DNA of 64,000 nt. Source: Lunularia cruciata. Its lineage: Eukaryota; Streptophyta; Marchantiopsida; Lunulariales; Lunulariaceae. The notes beneath the pieces are model-generated. The model was given only the letters and a program-made list of their open reading frames with translations. It made no database searches and was not told the origin of the DNA. Within the stretch, counting starts at the first letter, position 1; the number at the start of each line of letters is the position of its first letter. The stretch lies in assembly GCA_948567375.1 (NCBI GenBank), contig OX419761.1:49142243-49206242 (forward strand), given 5' to 3'. Of the stretch, positions 34,701 through 46,942 are shown in pieces. The translations under genes and the position numbers were made by a program.

Positions 34701-35224
34701 TTTGAAGTCGTGCAGATGCGACACTTCTCCAATTATGAAAGGGTGCAATTGTTATTCTTGTCGTAAGCACACGCGAGCTTACATCCACCATCTTCTTAAT
34801 GTTCACGAGATGTTGGCGCAAACACTTCTCGACATGTAAGTATATCATCTAGTGGACGAAAGAGAATTTCTTCCGCAGGTTGTTAATATAGGTGCAATGG
34901 ATGGATTATGTACGTTGGAATTGAAGAAGTCGGATGTGTGATATTTATCCCAAGAAGATGAGGAACTGTCCTTTCTCTTCTATACATCAGTGCCCTTCAT
35001 ATCAGCTAAATGGTTTCAGTTTCTTTTGTTCCAGACACAACTATCATCACTACTTCAGTTTCTTCCGAGCAATCAGGGAGTCTATCGCTCGAGATAAATT
35101 TCAAACGTACAGAAACTGGTTCATTAGCAGAAGGCGTTGTACCGCAGCGGCTCATAGTTTGGACAGAAAGAAGTTAGATAGTGAAGGTAGTTTGATCAAA
35201 AAATCAAGTTTTGTTAAACAATAA
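31800..35224 (+). CDS. QTRT2: queuine tRNA-ribosyltransferase accessory subunit 2 (QTRT2), complete, 9 exons
   Basis: QTRT2 pairs with the catalytic subunit QTRT1 to exchange guanine-34 for queuine in tRNAs with GUN anticodons. Exons: 31800-31987, 32565-32739, 32842-33000, 33264-33360, 33702-33772, 33992-34043, 34283-34481, 34716-34835, 35035-35224. All join in phase with GT-AG borders to give 416 residues, the usual QTRT2 length. Family marks are MKFLVQAWSSGARAG at the N-terminus, LMLTRKGLPAFI, DEVPAWVTTKRNRVSVDRT, GGFGLGESPEERG, and AGGIDLFDSIYPHTLTMGG. The zinc site follows: Cys324, Cys326 and Cys329 (GCNCYSC) and a probable fourth ligand, His355 (DIHN). An in-frame ATG at 31782 would add six residues; I prefer MKF because family members start there. 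The last exon ends in a Lys/Ser-rich tail. No break is seen. QTRT1 is not in the window. Confidence 0.94.
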
Positions 35225-36213
35225 TTTGAAAGGAAAAGTTCTATTCTTTTATAAATCTGGGTACAGATGGTGACCACATGTGCGCACAACTTTGTGCTTC
35301 AAAACATCCCTTAAGTTAACATAGTACCATATTTTAGTGCAAGCACCGCAAACGTACTACCTGATGTACATTCGTCCTGCATGATGGTTGATGTTACTTA
35401 CTCTTGGCAAGCACTGTCCTCTATTTACAATCAGGTTGCCATAATACCCACTACTAATATGCCTTATAAACTGCAGAAGCTTTCTACCACCTACATCACT
35501 GACGGGTGAGGATCTGCGTTCTTCGCATGAACTGCACTTTCAGGTCTCAATTTGTCTCCTATTTGTACGACTTTGCCTTTCACCTTGTCCACGAACGATG
35601 CATCATCATCATCTTCTTGGGTTACAGTCGTCTTCACATTTTTCGTTTCATGAGTGACACCCGGTTTCGGACGAGAGTGATGCGTCTCCTTTTTCTCCTC
35701 TGCATGTTCTCCTTCTGGAAATCACGGACGAAAAACATTGAGAGGCGTTCAAGGATAGGAGGTATCACTCGGACCACTCTTGCTATACGACAAATCGATC
35801 ATTTAGTTTCGCTCAAGTGTCCGCTGCCGTCTCGTAGATCTCATATAGTTAAACAACTGATCTAGTATCCATCAGGGATGCCGGTTGATGGATTACATAT
35901 ATCTTCAGTGTGATGTATGGGATCAAGAAACCCTGCCGATGGGTTTGACGGGTGGAGACAGAACTGTCCCTCATCATTACGTCAATTGTCGGATGTTCTA
36001 AGCAGGCGGTGGAGGGACTGACATTCTAATCCGCTAAGCTGTACTCCGTGCTATGCTTCTGTCGCTGTTAAATCTAACGCGACTCTTCGATCCACAATCA
36101 CGCTATATGCTTAATGGAAAGGAAAACCTTATTTGAATTGGCGCAGATAATCGGCTTTGATCGTCATTTCAGTCACATTTTCTTTCTTAACCAATTTCAG
36201 ACTCCGACCTCAC
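35225..36213. other. intergenic DNA downstream of QTRT2
   Basis: QTRT2 3' flank. The 119-codon open frame at 35506-35865 is rich in Phe, Leu and Arg and matches no family; I treat it as chance. Later exons of the possible minus-strand gene at 36214-36524 could lie here but were not found. Confidence 0.4.
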
Positions 36214-36524
36214 CGCACTCCGGTTCCTCCAGATGTGCAGCTGGATATGAATCTGCAATTTACGTTCCTGGTACGTGATCTCTGAAGTTCCGAACGTCTT
36301 GAAACTCTATCGATGCGTAGCAATAAGACGAAAGAGATCGCGGATGACCTGATCTGCCAGAGTAGATCGAAACTGTTTCAACTCCTCGCACAGAAGAACT
36401 CACCTGGTGTGACTTCTTCGATATTTTCCACGTGAACAATTGGAGCGCCGGGTATTTCATCATCTCCTGGTATTTTCAGGTCATCCGGTGACAACTTTAG
36501 CATGTCAGCGTGCTGGCCCGCCAT
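36214..36524 (-). CDS. possible first two exons of an unknown minus-strand gene
   Basis: On the minus strand an ATG at 36524 opens a frame of 40 codons ending at a good donor (exon 36404-36524, GTGAGT). It starts MAGQHADMLKLSPDDLKIPG and continues acidic, Pro-rich, ending ENIEEVTP. An in-phase second exon at 36214-36252 (acceptor TTGCAG, donor GTGAGG) would add DSYPAAHLEEPEC. The composition looks like a real protein, but I recognise no family and found no further exons. It would be convergent with QTRT2. Confidence 0.35.
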
Positions 36525-37447
36525 TTCTTCTCGGATGTTCAAATCAGAACCCCCTTGAAGACTCAAGATGATGCGCCTTTAAACAGTTGATTCAATTCTG
36601 CTCCTGATCGTCAAATAAAACTGGATGTGCTCTCGATCGGCGTAGAAAGGACGGTAAATTGGAGAGACTTCAGATAGCTGCGGTTTGCGCAATAGGGGAC
36701 TCTTATGGGAGGAGCTCCTCGAGCTTCCTAGGATTCATGAGAATCAACTAGCCACCTGGCATGAATGCTGAATCACCTTTGTTCTACCTCCGACACGTGC
36801 TATTTTTACGACGCTTACAGCACACGCACTTAGGGGCACGTGGCAACCGGAAAGGATCATACAGCAACGTCAAGCACAATGCATCTTCACATTCAAGAGA
36901 GACAAAATTGTTCATATAATGCATGAATACAGAAAGTGTAACATAATGCGGCGGTGATGGTTGAAATGAAAACCAAAAGTCCATAAGAGTTGACAAGATG
37001 AACTCTCAGAGCCAAAAAGTATCGGTTTAAACTCATTGATGTTCTCAGTTTGACAAACATGTATAGATACTACGTGTGATTCTACGAACATGGTTCAAGA
37101 AGTTTGTGTTCCTAAATGTGGTCCAAACTTTTCCAGGTAGAATGTCGTTCCAAACTATAGACATCTCATTTCCAAATGAAATGAATTTGAATCTCACATT
37201 GAGGTAAGGCGGTTCAGTTCATCTCCGAATGACATGAACTTGACTCTCACCACTCTTAGACCTCATAACTCAGCACCAAATCTACCTGAAGAAGGGTTCA
37301 GTAGTTCGGAATTGTAGTCAACCTTCAAGTCCAAAGTATCCTCTGGTTCCGCAAGAGTCATTATGAGCCAGAAGTTACTACTGATGAAGTAAATTTCAAC
37401 ACCAAAGGCAGTCTCAAGCAATATCTAGTCAGTTTGATGCTATAATA
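36525..37447. other. intergenic DNA, no gene seen
   Basis: No protein-like open frame on either strand beyond a short Cys-containing one at 36784-36996 that matches nothing. Could include the promoter of the possible minus-strand gene. Confidence 0.4.
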
Positions 37448-37687
37448 TTTATTCGACTCCATATCATAGGAATATAGAAGAAAGTGCGTGGAATGGACAA
37501 TTCCTAGTTGAGATGAATGAGACATCGTTTATTCTACTCCATATCATAGGAATATAGAAGAAAGCGCGTGGAATGGACAATTCCTACTTGAGATGAATGA
37601 GGCATCGTTTATTCTACTCCATATCATAGGAATATAGAAGAAATTGCGTGGAATGGACAAATCCTAGTTGAGATGAATGAGACATCG
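37448..37687 (+). repeat. tandem repeat, three copies of exactly 80 bp
   Basis: Copies at 37448-37527, 37528-37607 and 37608-37687 each begin TTTATTC(G/T)ACTCCATATC and contain GCGTGGAATGGACAA and TTGAGATGAATGA. Only a few substitutions and no indels separate them, so the amplification is recent. Confidence 0.95.
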
Positions 37688-37754
37688 TAGGAATTTAGCT
37701 AGAAGTTCATCTTCTGATTTATTTGTCTGGGGTAAATTGTCCAATAGTAACGAT

Positions 37755-37845
37755 ATTGGTGTCTAGCCCAATTTTACCACTTTTGTCTCTCCCTCTACCT
37801 TGTACGGCTTGATGGGGTCTTCCCAACCTTCACGTTTTACGTGGT
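37755..37845 (+). repeat. dispersed repeat, copy 3
   Basis: CTAGCCCAATTTTACCACTT ... ACGGCTTGATGGGGTCTTCC matches copies at 29125-29225 and 30985-31085. It lies just after the 80-bp tandem array. Confidence 0.6.
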
Positions 37846-38597
37846 AGCCCGTTTGTAGTTATTTGTCCGTTCACAATTGAAGAAATAAAATCTGACAAAA
37901 ATTGAGTTTTATTATGGAGGGCAAGCACCTCGTTTATTTGTTAATTAGATGAGGAATCTCGTTGGATTAATATTGATACCTTGAATATAATTTATAAGAG
38001 GTGTCATTGGCTGGTTTTAGTATTAAATTTATTTTAGTTGGACGTCTATTTGTGTATTTTATGAAACGCAATTTGATAAATATTGCTCAGAAGATTTACA
38101 AGCATTCAGTCTCAGTAATTATATCTCAAATTAATTTTTACTTAAATTAGAAAAATCAATTAACTTAGATGTTCATAGTAGAAAAACCACAATTCACCGA
38201 TCTGGTGAGTAATAGTTAGAAAAACTTGAATTACAATGCCATACAAGAAGAAGAGTATTGCATAAATTAAAATTTCTAGAATATTTATTATATTAGAATA
38301 TTCTATAAAAACCTTCTCTTTACGTTTAGATTTTATTATTTTCTAAATATTAAATCAATTAATTTTTTGGAGATTTGTTGCTTCAACCTCATCTAGAAAG
38401 AAATACCAAGTGAAACAAAGTCGCACAGCTCAAAATAGGAACTCAAGGATAGACTCTCATTCTTCAACATAAAGGATGAACAATGAGATATATAAAACTA
38501 AATAACCAAAAAAAGAACTATATCAAAGACACTTGTTTATGGACATATTTTTCAAAATTAATTATTGAAATATCCATTTTATGGTATTTATGGATAT

Positions 38598-38702
38598 TTT
38601 CTTTGTATATCTTTATGAAGTCCATTTATGGAATCCATTTAGATATACAAAGAAAATAAATTTTATACTTATATTATAATATAAGTATAAAATTTATTTT
38701 CT
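38598..38702. repeat. inverted-repeat cluster with a perfect 52-bp palindrome
   Basis: 38651-38702 is a spacerless perfect palindrome of AT-rich sequence, centred on TTATAA. Just upstream TTTCTTTGTATATCT (38598-38612) is the exact inverse complement of AGATATACAAAGAAA (38641-38655), which overlaps the palindrome's left arm. The DNA can therefore form alternative hairpins. A miniature foldback transposon (MITE) is a possible source. Confidence 0.9.
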
Positions 38703-39020
38703 ATACGTATAGATACCAGTTATCATCTGTATTGATATGACTGACCTAGTCAGTCATCATTCTTGCAGGTAGTCCAATCTGCTTCTTTTGAAAATGAGAA
38801 TGACTTGATTTACACTCCGTGTTGACGTGTCGAAACAAAAATAATGTACCATACACATTAGATGGTCTAGGTAATACTGACCTCCTTCTATCACATTGGG
38901 CGAGCAACGATGCTTTTAACTACTCGAACTCCTCCACCTTTATGTCAGCCTTAGTGGTGGCTCTTGGCGATTGAAAAGCCCTTTCAATGACGACATGGTT
39001 TCTTCTTCTTCTTCGTCTTC

Positions 39021-39060
39021 TCTTTTGGTTGAGTTTCGATTCTTTTGGTTGAGTTTCGAT
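39021..39060 (+). repeat. perfect 20-bp tandem duplication
   Basis: TCTTTTGGTTGAGTTTCGAT occurs twice head to tail without a single difference, after a TCTTCTTCT-type pyrimidine run. Confidence 0.95.
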
Positions 39061-41140
39061 GTCTTACTACTTATTCACATTCACATCGAGATCTCTTAAA
39101 CTCAAAAGTGTCTTACTACTACGGTGTTTTCTCTTCTTCTTCACTTCTAATGCTTTCTTCTGGGTTAGATCCAGATCCCTTAAACTCCAGAATGCGTGTT
39201 CGTCTTCTTCTTATGTGACTCTTCTAGGTGTAAGACCTCTAGTCATGTATTTGCATCATCCTCTCTCGATTTATGGTGGACGTTAGATAAGCCTCCTCTG
39301 CTAAATGGCTCTCTCTCCCCTCTGACAGGAAAAACTTTATCTCCATAGGCAAGTCCGGAACCAATAGACTTGTTGCTCCATTATCTAAGTAGCACTATTA
39401 GTTCCACCTTTGGTGACTCTATCCAACAATCATCTAAAATAACTTTCGCAATAGCAAAGGCTGTTGTTTTGACCTCTGAAGAGACACTACAGTTTGGCAA
39501 GGATATGAGACTCATGTCCAATTCCCTTAAGGTTTTCAAATAGCAGCACCTTAACGCAATCCAAGTATTTACATTGCTGGTTGAGTTCATATTGTCATAC
39601 ATATTGTGTAGGATTGCCTTTAGTGATAGGAGTCGCAGACGTGTTGCCATCAAAAAGTTGGCCTTCTGGCTTTAACCTGGTACACCTAAAGGTGGTTAAC
39701 CCAAAGGTAACTCTTATTGTTTTTCTTGATTCACCATAATTTTTTTTCTCTTCTTGGTTTGTACTTTCTCATTTGATATGTCAACTTGTCTTCTCATGAT
39801 CTTGATCAATAACATCCAACTTAGTTTCTCTATTCACTAAAATTCCTTTAGTTTCTAAGGTTGGTCTAACATCTAACAATTACATCTATCTCTTGCTTTG
39901 CTTGAATCTTTAATGGTTCTTAAGACAACACAACATTAATGACTTATAAGGAAAGGAATCAAATTCCATGACAATGTTCTTAGGCAATGCTTTAGTGCAG
40001 AAGTCCAAGGCATCTCCAAGACTCAAGATAGTGCTATCTACAAAACTTAATGAGAAGGAGGTAATAACATATGAAACAATTATGAGTATCTACTCAACAA
40101 TTGTTTACATGCTTATGAAATTTTTACATACGCAATACCTAATGATCAAAGTAACAAGAGTTATTAGAAAAAAGAATTTTTTTAAGAGAACATTGTTATT
40201 CATGAGAAGAACCCCATAACCATATAGTCTTATCTTGACTTGACCCTAAGTCAAAGATTCTTCTACATTGGCTATCTATATATTGTAGCAAATTTAACCA
40301 TTAAGGTGACTTCTAGAACCAAGAGGTCCCACTTCTTTACTCAAAGCCAAGTATCTAAAATATTGTAAGGTAGATTCATAAAAATAAAAATTAATGGTGC
40401 TCACTCTTGCTAGCATCTCTAACATAGTGACAATTCTATCTTAGTTATGACTAAACTTAGCTTATTTATTATTGGTACTTTAGAAGCTTAAAATGTAACA
40501 AATATTTTAAAAATCTGCACCATAAAACTAGATATGTATGCACCAATGGAGTATATATGTACCTCAGTGTGTTATCAGCCAAAATTCATCCACAAATGCT
40601 TATAATAGGATGCTTGACTAATTATAGTAAAAAGTATGATCCACTATCATCCATAATAGAATCCTCTAGAATAATAATTTTCTCCCAAGAATCCTAACTA
40701 TAATAATTAGAATAATCGTACTTCAAACAAACTCTCACTCCACCTCTTACTTACTCTTACTTACTTGATAGTCTATAATCACAATAATAAGGATTTCTTT
40801 CATCTCTCAAGTTCACATTTAAATGCTCTCCTAAATTATCATAGTAAATGACTTGATATAATGGTAAAATACCTATGTTGAAAACTTTACCCCTAAGCAA
40901 ATCAACACAAGGTTTATGAGGCTTATTAAGTAGTTTGCCTCTGCTTCAATTTGGATCCAAACAAGAATATTCCTTGAGAATATAGATCTTTTTCTAATTT
41001 AAAATTGTTGTATAATCCAACTTCTTTAAAGTTCAATTTTGAACTATCTACCTTGACATTCTTCCACTTTTTTGACATTCTTCCACTTCCACATGGTCAC
41101 CTACCTTGGTCAAACCAATATGATTTTGATATTTTATAAG

Positions 41141-41161
41141 ACATGGTCAAATTGACCATGT
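41141..41161. repeat. short perfect palindrome
   Basis: ACATGGTCAA and TTGACCATGT, 10-base arms separated by one A. The site also contains the TTGAC word recognised by WRKY factors on both strands, which may be chance. Confidence 0.8.
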
Positions 41162-41462
41162 ATGCGCTAAAGTAGAGGCAAACTCTAGTATGATCCAATA
41201 TAAAATACCTTTAAAGATTATAATTTAATATTTTCTTATTAAAAATTTTCTGAAGCTCCTATTGCACATTGGAATATACTATTGGTACAATTCTCTTATC
41301 TAGACCAAATTACCTAATTAGAGATATATGAAACTAAGTCATCACTTGTTTAAGTTTATTATAACTCACTCAATATTGGGTAAAAATATTTATTTGGGAC
41401 TAATTTGTAACGTAAGTGTTGTATGTACCCAAAGATTAAGCTTTCAAGTTTTCTTCAAAGTG

Positions 41463-41515
41463 AAGTATTATTTTCTACAATAAGAGGTACCCTCTTATTG
41501 TAGAAAATAATACTT
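41463..41515. repeat. foldback, 24-bp perfect arms, 5-base loop
   Basis: The left arm 41463-41486 begins AAGTATTATTTTCTACAATA. It is the exact inverse complement of 41492-41515, with GTACC as the loop. Confidence 0.95.
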
Positions 41516-41551
41516 GTAGAACATTGATATAAATATTAATAAATTTTGTAG

Positions 41552-41595
41552 AATTTTGATGGAGTCAACTTATGAAAGTTGACTCCATCAAAATT
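41552..41595. repeat. foldback, 19-bp perfect arms, 6-base loop
   Basis: AATTTTGATGGAGTCAACT (41552-41570) pairs exactly with AGTTGACTCCATCAAAATT (41577-41595) around the loop TATGAA. It lies 36 bases after the 24-bp foldback. Confidence 0.95.
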
Positions 41596-43190
41596 ATACC
41601 TTTAATCTCTATCAAAACTATACCTTTAACAGAAACTATACCTTAATTTATACCTTTAAATATACTATGTTTATTACACAATTTCTTATAATATAATGAT
41701 TTTTCTGAGTAAAAGCATCTTCTTTGCTCTCTTTTAACAAATGGAATCAAGGAATATCTCTATTTCTAGTTCCTTGAAATTTAATATGTTTCTCCTTTCT
41801 AACCACTTTTCATAACACTTCATTTGCTGAGCTTTGGCCTTTTGCATTAAAATTATAGCTACAACTTTAGCTTTCTTTAACCAAAGGAGTTCTTGTGAGT
41901 AGTATTGCATAGCTTCTATTAGCTTTTCCTTTCAAGCATCTTGAAGAGTTTGAAAATTATGAAGATCAAATTTGATAAGTAAGTTATTTTAAGTTATCTA
42001 AACTAGAGAGTACCTTGTCAAAGCCTTCACAATAAAGAAAATTCTCATAATATTGCAAGTAGCTTCTTGACCAAATTGGGCATTTCTCCTTCCATGTCAA
42101 TATTCTATCCAAATCTCATATCTAAGATATGGTATTTGTTGTTTCTTGTTTCACTAAAAGCACATATGAATTTGGCTTATAAGGTACTAACCTTTGTTCT
42201 TGATTTAGAAGTACTAATGCATTTTCTCAGTCATGCTTCCCTCATAAATCTAATTTAAGCTCAAATGAATATCACATTTGTTGTTTGTTGTTTCATAAAA
42301 GCCCATTTGAATTTGGCTTATATCTTACTATAGCTTGGTGCTTCATTTGGGAGAACTCATATATATTTTTAATCATGCTTCCCTTATAAATCTGATATAA
42401 TCTACAATGAAAAATTGATGCGATTGAAAATACTATCCTACATGAATTTGTTCACTTCATATTCATTGATATTTTTTCAAAGGTTTTACCTCCATCCATT
42501 TAGTCCAGAACCAAGTGCCACCATAATACAAATATTTTTACAAGGTGACTTGTTTACAATTCCTACAAAATCAATATTGCACTTCCAAAGTGATGCTAAT
42601 ACAAGACACTAGGAGTGGAGCAAGGGTACGTGATTTGTTTATGATCACTTGATAAACATTACAAGTTTAAAAAGATCAAGGCAATCTGATAAAAGTACCA
42701 GTCCCACAAATTTCTTTCTCTCAAGCCTTGAAAGTATTCAACTTCTTCACAAAGAAACCTCCATGCACAAATTGTTAGACTCTTCCATAAGCTTGATTGA
42801 TTTGTGCTTCCCTATTGCATTCCAAAGTAACCCATGAACATCATAATGAAAAAAGAATTTTCTCAAGAATGGTATATGGTTTAGACCTTTGAGCTATGGT
42901 AGTTGTCTCCTTTGTGTGAAGACCTTTTTAATGTTTAGGTCCAAAGAAAAAAAAATCTCCTTTTACTCCATGAGAATCTCTTCCAAGTTCATCATCAAAG
43001 GATATATTAAACAAGGGTTCTTCTCTTCTTCTTCATGAGTTCTAGATAACATATCAATATTACTTGGCTTGTATAGATGTAGTCATACTTTAAGAAGAAA
43101 ATATTCCATTAATCAATTCATTCTTTGCTTATTAAAAATATAATTTTAAGTCATAAAATTAAAAAATAACAACAAAATTTTTCTCCCATG

Positions 43191-43421
43191 GTAAGCTTCC
43201 TCAAAGCTTCTCAAGAAGCTTTGTTCTATAGCCACCTACTTGGCAAGCTTAGCTAGCAAAGAAGCTTCCTCCCATGAGTCACCACTTGGCATGCACGTTA
43301 TCTAATACTTGGAAGGTACCAAGAAGCTTCCTAGATATTTCTAGAATATTCTAGGCTAATTTGGCCTATTTGCTACTTCATTAATCTTGAATAACTTGTT
43401 TGTTAACTCTATTCTGTTACA
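43191..43421 (-). repeat. truncated 3' LTR of the decayed minus copy
   Basis: The minus-strand LTR start TGTAACAGAATAGAG lies at 43421. The fragment keeps about 230 of 423 bases, including GAAGCTT palindromes, and loses the part with the TATA box. Confidence 0.8.
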
Positions 43422-46400
43422 TATTCCCCCATCATTAGTTGGTGATGTTCTCTTCACCATGGAAGCTTCAAACTCCTACATGATTATTTGTGCATTTTGG
43501 AGATGAGAAAGAGACTCCCAAGTGGCATCATGAAGGGTATACCCTTTCCAAATGACTTTGTTCTCAATATATTGTTGGCAACCACATTGAATATGACAAC
43601 ATACAAGGATACAATCAACTTCATACTCCTCATGATCGTTGATAGGGATAGGAGGAAGAGGGGATTGGACATGAGAGGAAAAGGAAGATGGATTAGAAAC
43701 AAAGGGTTTCAACTTGGAGATATGAAAGGTTGGGTGGATTCACATATGACAAGGCAAGGCAGTTGATAAGCAACATGAGAAATGATATAGATGACATCAA
43801 ATGGACTATCTAACTAGAAGCAAGTGTAAGAACATGGGAATCAAGTGTGAAGGGTAGGTTATTAGAAGAAAGCATGACCTTATCACCGAGTTGAAAGGTG
43901 AGGTCACAATGATGTTGGTCTTTGTATTGTTTTTGATGATTTTGAGCAACAAGGAGATGAGATTTGGCTTCTTAAAGGGATTGGATATTGTGGTCAAGAA
44001 GGTGGTAATATGAGGGATATGAGATGAAGGATAGCAAGAAAGGAATCCAAAACAAGTGGGTCTTGGCCAAAATAAAGAATGACAGGAGAGAATTCAATGC
44101 TTGTCTATTTGGAATTATTGTAGGCAAACTCAGCAAATGAAAGACATTTATCCCAATTGGTATGGTTAACATTGAAAAAGACACAAAGCATATCCTCCAA
44201 GGTACAATTTGCATGTTCAATTTGTCCATCAGTTTGAGCATGATAGGCAATGGACAAAGTAAGCTTGGTGTCGAGTAGCTCAAAGAGTGCTTGCAATTTT
44301 TTTTTGGTGAATCAAGGATCATGGTTGGAGATGAGTACACAATGTGTCCAATGATGCTTGAAGATTTTGTCAAGATAGATCTAGGCCAATATTGGAGTAT
44401 CCATTGTATCAAAGGTTGGTGCCAAATGGATTTTCTTACTAATCTTTTCAACACACACCATGATTCTTGTGTGACCTTTCTTTATCTTGGGTAACGATAT
44501 GATGAGATCTAAGCTCACGTGTTCCCATCAAGCAGATGGGATGGGAAATGGTTAAAGGAGTGCACTCAATTTTTGGTTGTTTGTCTTGTTGCGTTGGTAG
44601 CTCTCAAAAGATCAAATAAACTCTCAAACATCTCGTGCCATGTTGGGCTACCACCATCAGCATTTTAGGGTACCCAAGGTCTTGTCCACACCCTTGTGAC
44701 CCACAATTGGTAAGACATGAGCTTCTTGAAATCACACAAGTCATAGATCACCTTTGGTTGGAAAAAAGATCCGGTTCTCATAGAATAAAGGCCTTTCTTG
44801 AAGGAGAATGTGTTGTATTCCTTATTGTGTGCTACAAGATGACCTTGTACTATCTGAAAATAAAGGTTCTTGTTGTAAAGGGATCATAAACTCAACTTGG
44901 ACTTTTGAGTCAATTGACACTAGCAATTGCCACCGTGATGAGAGGAAGAATCTTTAAATCAGGTAATCGAATAGAGCATCAAGGATGGCATGGAACTTAT
45001 CGGGTTTGTATTCAGGTTTGATGTCAAAAATTTTAGTTATTCCTCCCATCGATGGTGTTGACTCTTCATGTGCTGCCAATGTAATATTTGCAACAAGGGT
45101 TTATGATGAATTCACATGATCAATTGTTTCTCCAAGAGATAATGTCTCCATACTTTGGTGGTATATATCATCATTAGTTGTTCCCAATCTCAAAAAAATA
45201 ATGTCTTTCTATGGTGTTTAGTTGGTGAGACATAAAGGCAATGAGATGTAATCCATCTAGAAATTCCTATTGTAACAACATAGTAGCTCCAATGCAAAGT
45301 TAGAAGCATCAAAGTCAACCACACAAGGTAGTTGAGGATCATATGGTTGAAGAATAGGTCTTAAGACACCATATGTTTTAGCTTCTAGTAGGCTTCTTTG
45401 TGCTTGGTGGTCCACTTGAAGCTTAAGGTCTTCCCCAAGAGATCGATCAATGGTGTGGTCACATGAACATAGTAGTGGATGAACCATTGATAAAACTTGT
45501 CAAAGCATTAAATGCTTATATTTTTGTGGCATCCTTTGGAGTAAACTAATTAACAATGGCCTTTTTTTCTCTTCTTCCATCTTGATTCTCTCTGATGAAA
45601 CTTTATGACCCAAGAAGGTAACCTCCTTTTGCCATAAGGCACACTTTGACTTCTTGCAGTAAAATTTCCTTTTGACGTAATTGTCTTAGGACTTCTCACA
45701 CAAGATTCTTGTGTTCTACCTCCATCTTGTTATAGATTAAAATATCATCCAAGAACACCACCACATACCAGTCCAATAACCCATCCAACACCTAATGCAT
45801 CTAATCCTTGAAGATAACCAAAGCATTAATAATCCCAAATGGTAGAACTCTCCATTCAAAATGTCCATACCTTGTACAAAAGGTAGTCTTTTGCACATCC
45901 TCCCTATTGATGGGAATTTGCCAATAGTTGCTTTGGAGATCCAACTTGGAGAAGTATAGTGCTTCACTCAATTGATCTAGCAAGTCATCAATTCAAGGCA
46001 AGGGATATGTGTAATATCCCAAGGACAAGAGAAAAGACACAAGCTTCATTCTCAATACTACGATGCCCCAAAGGAGCACCTTCTCTTTATTATATAGCAA
46101 AGAGGATCCCTCAAAGGAAACTCCACCCTTGGATCAAATACATGGATTGGTGACATGTCCACGAGTTCCACTCTTAGATTAGTTGCCTAGATGGGTGACA
46201 TGTTTGTCCTTGTCCTATCTAGATGGTTGGAGGGAATCTTTAAGGAATCTTCTTGTAGGAACTTCAAAATCACGTGGGTGAGGTACCATTAGAAAGCTCT
46301 TGATGAGACAAACCTTGGGGCGAGAAGGTAAGCTTTCCACCTAAAAGTATGGAAATATGTATATTTTTTAGGTCTAATTCATTTGTTTTGGTTTCCAAAA

Positions 46401-46942
46401 TTTGCTTTGAAGTTTTCAAGTTATTTTTGACTTTTTCCCTCTTAGTAGAAGTACTCTTTTGGTGACACCTCTATTTGATTGACCCAGCCCATCATACACA
46501 ATATCCTTCTAGATATTACCCAGCCAATTTTCAACTCTAGATAATATGTCTAGCTATTGGTATTACAATATTCATTCATCATGGTTTGTTTATTAAAGCC
46601 TCAGTAATCAATATAGAAGCAAAGTCCCCCATCCTTCTTTTCAACAAATAGTACCGCTGCTCCCCAAGTTAATGTATTATGTCATATGAAATCCTTCTCC
46701 AAAAACTCAGTTAGTGTTATTCAAAGCTATTCCAACTCCTTTGGTGAGAGTCGATAGATTGGTCTATTTACTAGAGGATTTCTTAGCAATTACTTAATCT
46801 TGAAAGGCATACCACAATTGAAGTGTAACCCCTTTGGTAGATTATCTAGAAACACATCTGCAAACTCTTGAACTATTTGATCAACAATTGCTTGATGAGG
46901 CTTCAGGCACTCACTAGTTTCTCTATGCACAATAGGTTTGAT
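43191..46942 (-). mobile_element. decayed Ty3/Gypsy chromovirus copy, minus strand, 5' part missing
   Basis: Reading on the minus strand from 46942 to lower coordinates, the order is: the linker before reverse transcriptase ([16 protein letters not shown], near 46850), reverse transcriptase (LDLQSNYWQIPI, near 45920), RNase H ([13 protein letters not shown], near 45310), integrase (LSIAYHAQTDGQIEHANCT, near 44240), and chromodomain (DHEEYEVD near 43640, WKGYTLHDATWESL near 43540). Then comes a truncated LTR at 43191-43421. Frameshifts and stops run throughout. Gag, protease and the 5' LTR are absent: the upstream end is cut at 46942, where a plus-strand LTR begins. Confidence 0.85.

Larger units (their letters stand above)
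38703..43190. other. AT-rich intergenic DNA with foldbacks, no gene seen
   Basis: The sequence is strongly AT-rich. All open frames are under 95 codons, low in complexity and match no family. Separate entries give the short tandem and inverted repeats found here. Confidence 0.5.

Noticed and set aside
35506-35865. 119-codon hydrophobic open frame downstream of QTRT2
   Set aside because: No family, no splice context and low complexity; treated as chance.
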